NCBI GenBank assembly: GCA_004154925.1
Contig: QJNS01000051.1
Location: forward strand, 186,001-250,000
Origin: Monosporascus cannonballus
Lineage: Eukaryota; Ascomycota; Sordariomycetes; Xylariales
Reading direction: 5' to 3'
DNA length: 64,000 bases
Positions 59,683 to 64,000 of the stretch are shown here, one piece after another. The translations under genes and the position numbers were made by a program. The notes beneath the pieces are model-generated. The model made no database searches. It saw only the letters and a list, made by a program, of their open reading frames with translations, and was not told the DNA's origin. Position 1 is the stretch's first letter; each line of letters opens with the position of its first letter.

Positions 59683-62116
59683 TTTTTACAATGGTTTTTG
59701 AAATTATTGTATAGTTTACAGTATTACTAAAAGAACTCAAAATTAACACAGTTCAACAAGTGAAACATAATTTATAAAGATTTAATATATTTCTTTACAC
59801 ATTGTTAAATAGTTTCAAATTTCGAAATAGAATTCAGCAATAATTTGTCAACATTGTAACTTAGAAATAAAATTTGAAGTATTAAAAGCATATAGAAGTT
59901 AAACGTATATTAGTGGTTTTATATAGTTGTAAAACGGCTGAAAGGTTTTAATACGCTTAGCAAAAATATTTAGCCTTAACAAAGCAGCTTTGTTAAAATC
60001 AAGCCTTTCAGTTTCAAAATATAGCTTTGCTAATCCGATCAATAACTAGAGCTTGAGAAAACCTAAAACTTTATATATACCGCTAAATTTGATCTGAAAA
60101 AAGTAATAAAAACATAAAACCAGAACTAAACGTTGAAATGAGGTTTTTAAGGGTTGTTTTGTACAGTTTTTGTGAAGTTCTAAAAGATACGCGTCAGAGC
60201 TACATCACCTTAAGGAGCTCGATGCGAGGGACGGCTATATTTATGATTGGTTTCTCTCTAGAAATGGAGAAGAAGATCAGGTTTTAGACTGTTCTTAATA
60301 TATAGGTTATCTTGCCACTCTAATCTTCCAAAAAGTCCTAATAGGTTAATATAAATTTTACAATTATCAGTTAAATTTTGCAAATCTATTATTACCTAAC
60401 AATTTTATAAAATAAAGAGAAATACATGTAAAGTGTAATATAAACAAATAGGTATATATTTTAACAGTTTTAATTAATTCATTAAATTGGTCAACGAAAA
60501 TATATCGAAATACATTAAAATCGCTATATTTTTTACGCTACCTTTATTTTCAACCATTAAATAAATACTAGCTATATACAAAAACTCAGTACCAATATTG
60601 TATTATCCTTCTTTCTGTTTAGCCTTTTCTTCAACAAATTTACTTTTGATAAATATATACTAATATTATCTTTATATCGTAAGAATTAAGAATAATGACT
60701 AAAAAGCTTCATATTTAGTAAATATTAAATTTAACTATGCGAAACCTATTTATTTGAACATAATATATTAAGTCTATGTGTTACAAAACGCGTAGAAAAG
60801 CGCATTTTGTAAAACGCGTTAGAGTTTGTTAAAAAACGTATTGCGAAGTATGTTAGATTATTATAAAGCACGTTAAATATATGGTATAACTGAATTTCAG
60901 TCGATTCAAAGAAATTAATAAATTAAAACAAGTGTTGAAAATAAAATAAAACAATTATAAAAGTATTTTTGGTTACGAAAATAATAACGTGAAAAAACCG
61001 GTTGTAATTGTCATTCATAATAGCCGTAATACAAAGGTTAAGAAGAAAATAGCAAGAAAACGTCCGCGACAAGCGTTGATATCATAGGTAGATTTATTAA
61101 AAAACTAGAAATATAGTAATACTAAGAAAATTATATTTATATAGAATACCTTAATATACTCTAATTATATTACTTCGATTACTTCTTAAGAAATACTAAA
61201 TAAAAACGCTAAGCGGTTATATACGCTGTTCGCTTATTTCATACATTATATATTATTGAATTTAAGGTTTTTCATATATTAATAAAATTTTAAATGCTAA
61301 AAGTATAGTACAAATATTTAAAAACAAATTTAGAATGCTCGTTTCGCATATATCGTTTACTTGTATTGCTTTTCTAATTTCGATAACGCAATTAGGATAT
61401 ATAATACTTTCTTAAAAGCTTCTTAAAACTACTTAATATAATAAAGATTGTTTAGCTATTTTTACTGACAAGATTATGGTTATTATATTGTAGTTTTATA
61501 ACGTTTTGAAGGTACTAAATCTGGATATTTCATAATTGTAATAAAGCAATTGTTCCGTACATTATTTAGAAAGAGAGTTTTGAAAAGTAATTCGGTATAG
61601 AAAGATTTCGTGAACAATGATTTCAGCTGTTCGAGTTATAGTTATTACGTTATACTTAAAACGATATAAGGATCGCGTATTTACTGATACTAAATTAAAT
61701 TATACCGGCTTTATCTCATACTTAGAGAATTTCAAAAATTTCTTATATCAACAAAGGTTCTTTTGGCTGTTATATAGAGTATTAAATTTATTATATACAA
61801 ATTTGTATTAAAAGTGGATTAAAACTTATCTTAATTAAAAAAGAAAAACAGTATAGACGATATACAATATAAACTACGTTGTATAACTTAAACTAAATGG
61901 TCACCATAATGTTACAAAGCTACTAAAGCTAGTTAATGAAAAGAAAACCTAAACGGACGTTTTAAAAGCTTGCTATTAGTAGTACTATTATTGATAAAGT
62001 TTTGTAAATTATATACCTTTTTTTATAACTTATATTTTAATTGCCAATTTATTTAAGGTATTTATTCAGTGATTAATTTATTACTATGTAGCCATATATT
62101 TCAGCAATTGTATTTT
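59683..62116. other. AT-rich spacer with a few odd patches
   Basis: No gene. It holds a 10-bp perfect inverted repeat with one-base centre at 59976-59996 (TTAACAAAGC/GCTTTGTTAA). A GC-richer patch lies at 60180-60330 (CACCTTAAGGAGCTCGATGCGAGG...). A cluster of AAAACGCGT repeats occurs at 60785-60820. Open frames here, such as 61617-61811, carry no motif. Confidence 0.55.
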
Positions 62117-62573
62117 TGTAATGGCTAGGCAGTTTAACTAATTATTAAACCTAAGTCGTACGGGTTTATATTAGCAGAAGTATCGTAGGAATCTAAGTAA
62201 TAAATAAAGTATTATATTCTGGCTTATAATACTAAAACGTCTTAAAATAACGATATGTTATTACGAATTAAAATTATTCAAATTCTGAAAATAATAAATA
62301 TATATATCCTAATTTTGTTTGTTAATATATTATTAATAAATTAATGATCCGGTTCGATAATGTATTACTAGTAAAATAATAATCCGGTTTATTAGTTTAT
62401 TGTTAATAAATTAATGATCCGGTTCCTTAACTTACTTTCAGTAAGTTGGTAATCCGGCTCGCTAGTTTACCACCAGTAAGTTGGTAATCCATCACGTAAC
62501 TTAACCCGCTGTCTTTTTTGACTTGTTTTCTTGGGGACCGTTTCTGAAGGCCGTAGCTTGTTAGGTTGTAACA
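62117..62573 (-). repeat. Solo LTR of the G1/G4 family
   Basis: 457 bp from TGTAATGGCTAGGC to GGTTGTAACA, homologous at both ends to the G1 and G4 LTRs (CCTAAGTCGTACGGGTTTAT; GACCGTTTCTGAAGGCCG). No gypsy internal sequence lies on either side. Flanks ATTTT and CTTTT are similar but not identical, so the target duplication is doubtful. It is longer than the other LTRs because of a tandem repeat block at 62337-62490. The minus orientation is by analogy with G1 and G4. Confidence 0.8.
62337..62490. repeat. 35-bp tandem repeat inside the solo LTR
   Basis: Four full 35-bp units (62337, 62372, 62407, 62442) and a partial fifth, each starting TAA(A/G)TT..T.ATCCGG. A further degenerate unit may precede them. 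Units are more alike in spacing than in bases, as RIP has altered each separately. It sits where the G4 LTRs have one or two 36-bp units. Confidence 0.85.
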
Positions 62574-64000
62574 CTTTTCTACAAGTATGAAAATCTTTTT
62601 AACTATTTAAAAAATTACGAGGTTAATCCTCTTGTTTTAATATAATATACATTGAATACATATAACAAGAGTTATTATTTCTCTTTTTTTACTAGAAGCT
62701 CGGACATATTTTGCTAAATAGAAAGTATTTACTATAGCAATATGCGGCCCCAGTATCTGGTTTCCATATAGGTTAAGAATTCCGGCTAGGCATTCGCCCA
62801 TTGACCTAAAGACAGTTATTATGCTCGCCGCGTAGGCCTCGACTTTCTATGCTAAGTTATATTGTTTAAAACTTAAATTATTTAAAACCTACCTTTATTA
62901 AAAAAGAGTTTTATATTATTTTATCTTGAAATAATATGTTTAGTTATACTAAACGAAAATAATTTTAAAGAAAAGCATTTAAAACTCTTTGTAATAAACT
63001 TTAATAGGAATGTTATATTTAACTTTTGTTGTATAAAAACAGCTTTTGTATTGTATATATCAATCTTTTAAAAATAAGAAAATAGTACTAGTAAAAACTC
63101 TGATCTGTATAAGTATACCGAGGGTAGAATCTTAATTTAATATGTGGAGAAATTTTTAAAAGAATTGATTATTTAGTCGAAAATTTAAAACACAAGTAAA
63201 CATTTAATTATCTAATTGTATTACAATACCCCAATATACCGAGTTAAATCCTTTAATTACATGCTCTCTAGTTATTAGAAAATAATAATCGCTTTATATA
63301 AACGACCAAAATAAAAGAACTAAATATTATTCTAAAATTCCTATAATAAGAATTATTTTTAAATAACTATTTAGAATCGTGAAAGGTTTCTGTCAAAAAT
63401 AGACGAATAATATAATAAAAATATTAAAATACTTTTATCGAGAGTTCTTTTTAAAAAGTAATTATTCATATATTAAAATATTAATTTTAAAACTGAAAAA
63501 CTGATACAAAAGCAGCAATTTTTGTCTTTAGAAAAATGATTTTATGGTCTAGAGTAAACCGTTTCGGCTAAACTCCGGCTAACAGGGCTTGGCCGCCTAA
63601 GAGAATCTAAAATGTTTATTTAAACTAAATCATGCAGATTTAACAAGTCTAAAACATATTTATAAAAAGCGAAAAGATATATATTAAATAAATTATGTGT
63701 ATAAATAATTATTGTCTTCATGTTATTTTTTTAATTATAAATATAAACTCTTAATTATATAGTATCGTTTTTTAAATTACGGTTATAACCTTACGGTTTT
63801 CGTTTTTCTACAAACGGTCGAGGCCATAAGAAAAGGATAAATCCGATCCAAGCTAAGATATCACGTAACTGGTTCAAAGATTTCAAGGTGCCAAACACCT
63901 TAAATCCCTTAAACCAGCAAAAAAGACTTGGAGGGTTAAAAAGGCTTAAAGGTTTAAATGGTTTAAGTACCTTAACCTAAAATACATATATATACGCATA
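62574..64000. other. AT-rich DNA with two less degraded patches
   Basis: No gene recognised. Patch 62700-62860 (ATGCGGCCCCAGTATCTGG, CTCGCCGCGTAGGCC) and patch 63540-63605 (CTCCGGCTAACAGGGCTTGGCC) have normal-looking composition. The last 220 bp (from about 63780) show direct short repeats around CTTAAA/GGTTTAA and may be the start of another repeat cut by the window edge. Confidence 0.5.

Noticed and set aside
61617..61811. 64-codon plus-strand frame with an upstream ATG
   Set aside because: Tyr/Leu/Phe-rich with no motif; the length is in the chance range for this DNA and nothing around it suggests a gene.
62337..62490. CRISPR-like spaced repeat
   Set aside because: Units are contiguous with no unique spacers and sit inside a fungal LTR; it is a plain tandem repeat.

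Overview
The window looks like nuclear DNA of a filamentous ascomycete (Pezizomycotina) with a two-compartment genome. About 61 kb is extremely AT-rich, and CpA/TpG are visibly converted to TpA in every transposon copy that can be compared with another. That pattern is the footprint of repeat-induced point mutation (RIP). The only GC-balanced stretch is about 2.7 kb (roughly 48.25-50.95 kb). It holds the one intact gene, which has two short fungal-type introns (63 and 62 bp). No RNA gene, CRISPR array or other intact coding sequence was seen.

The gene (48674-50946, +, 715 codons over three exons) is a TMEM16/anoctamin (Ist2-like) membrane protein, the fungal Ca2+-regulated lipid scramblase family. 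The five acidic residues expected for Ca2+ binding are present with the spacing of the Nectria homologue.

The rest is a graveyard of RIP-degraded mobile elements that can still be delimited by LTRs, TIRs, target duplications and broken pol reading frames. From left to right: G1 (1-2020 plus 7554-11343, -) is a chromodomain Ty3/gypsy element split by G2 (2021-7553, -), a second gypsy element with 190-bp LTRs and a TTTTG duplication. G3 (13440-19917, -) is a chromovirus with 420-bp LTRs and a GTACT duplication that has lost the core of its reverse transcriptase. A 12-kb AT desert follows. G4 (35661-42390, -) is a relative of G1 that carries the unoccupied version of the site where G2 landed. 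Next come a 149-bp LTR with the start of an unidentified open frame (42391-42856, -) and a Fot1/Pot2-like (Tc1-mariner/pogo) DNA transposon (43958-45816, -), with a deletion derivative at 35.0 kb and an end fragment at 11.4 kb. Right of the gene lie G5 (about 52817-59682, +), another chromovirus with a solo LTR nested inside it, and a solo G1/G4-type LTR (62117-62573) with a 35-bp tandem repeat.

The most interesting shared feature is a short charged, coiled-coil-like reading frame antisense to pol, between the chromodomain and the 3' LTR. It is found in three different chromoviruses (G3, G4, G5). Element names G1-G5 are labels used only here. All homology statements come from reading the sequence and from knowledge of the families, not from database searches.
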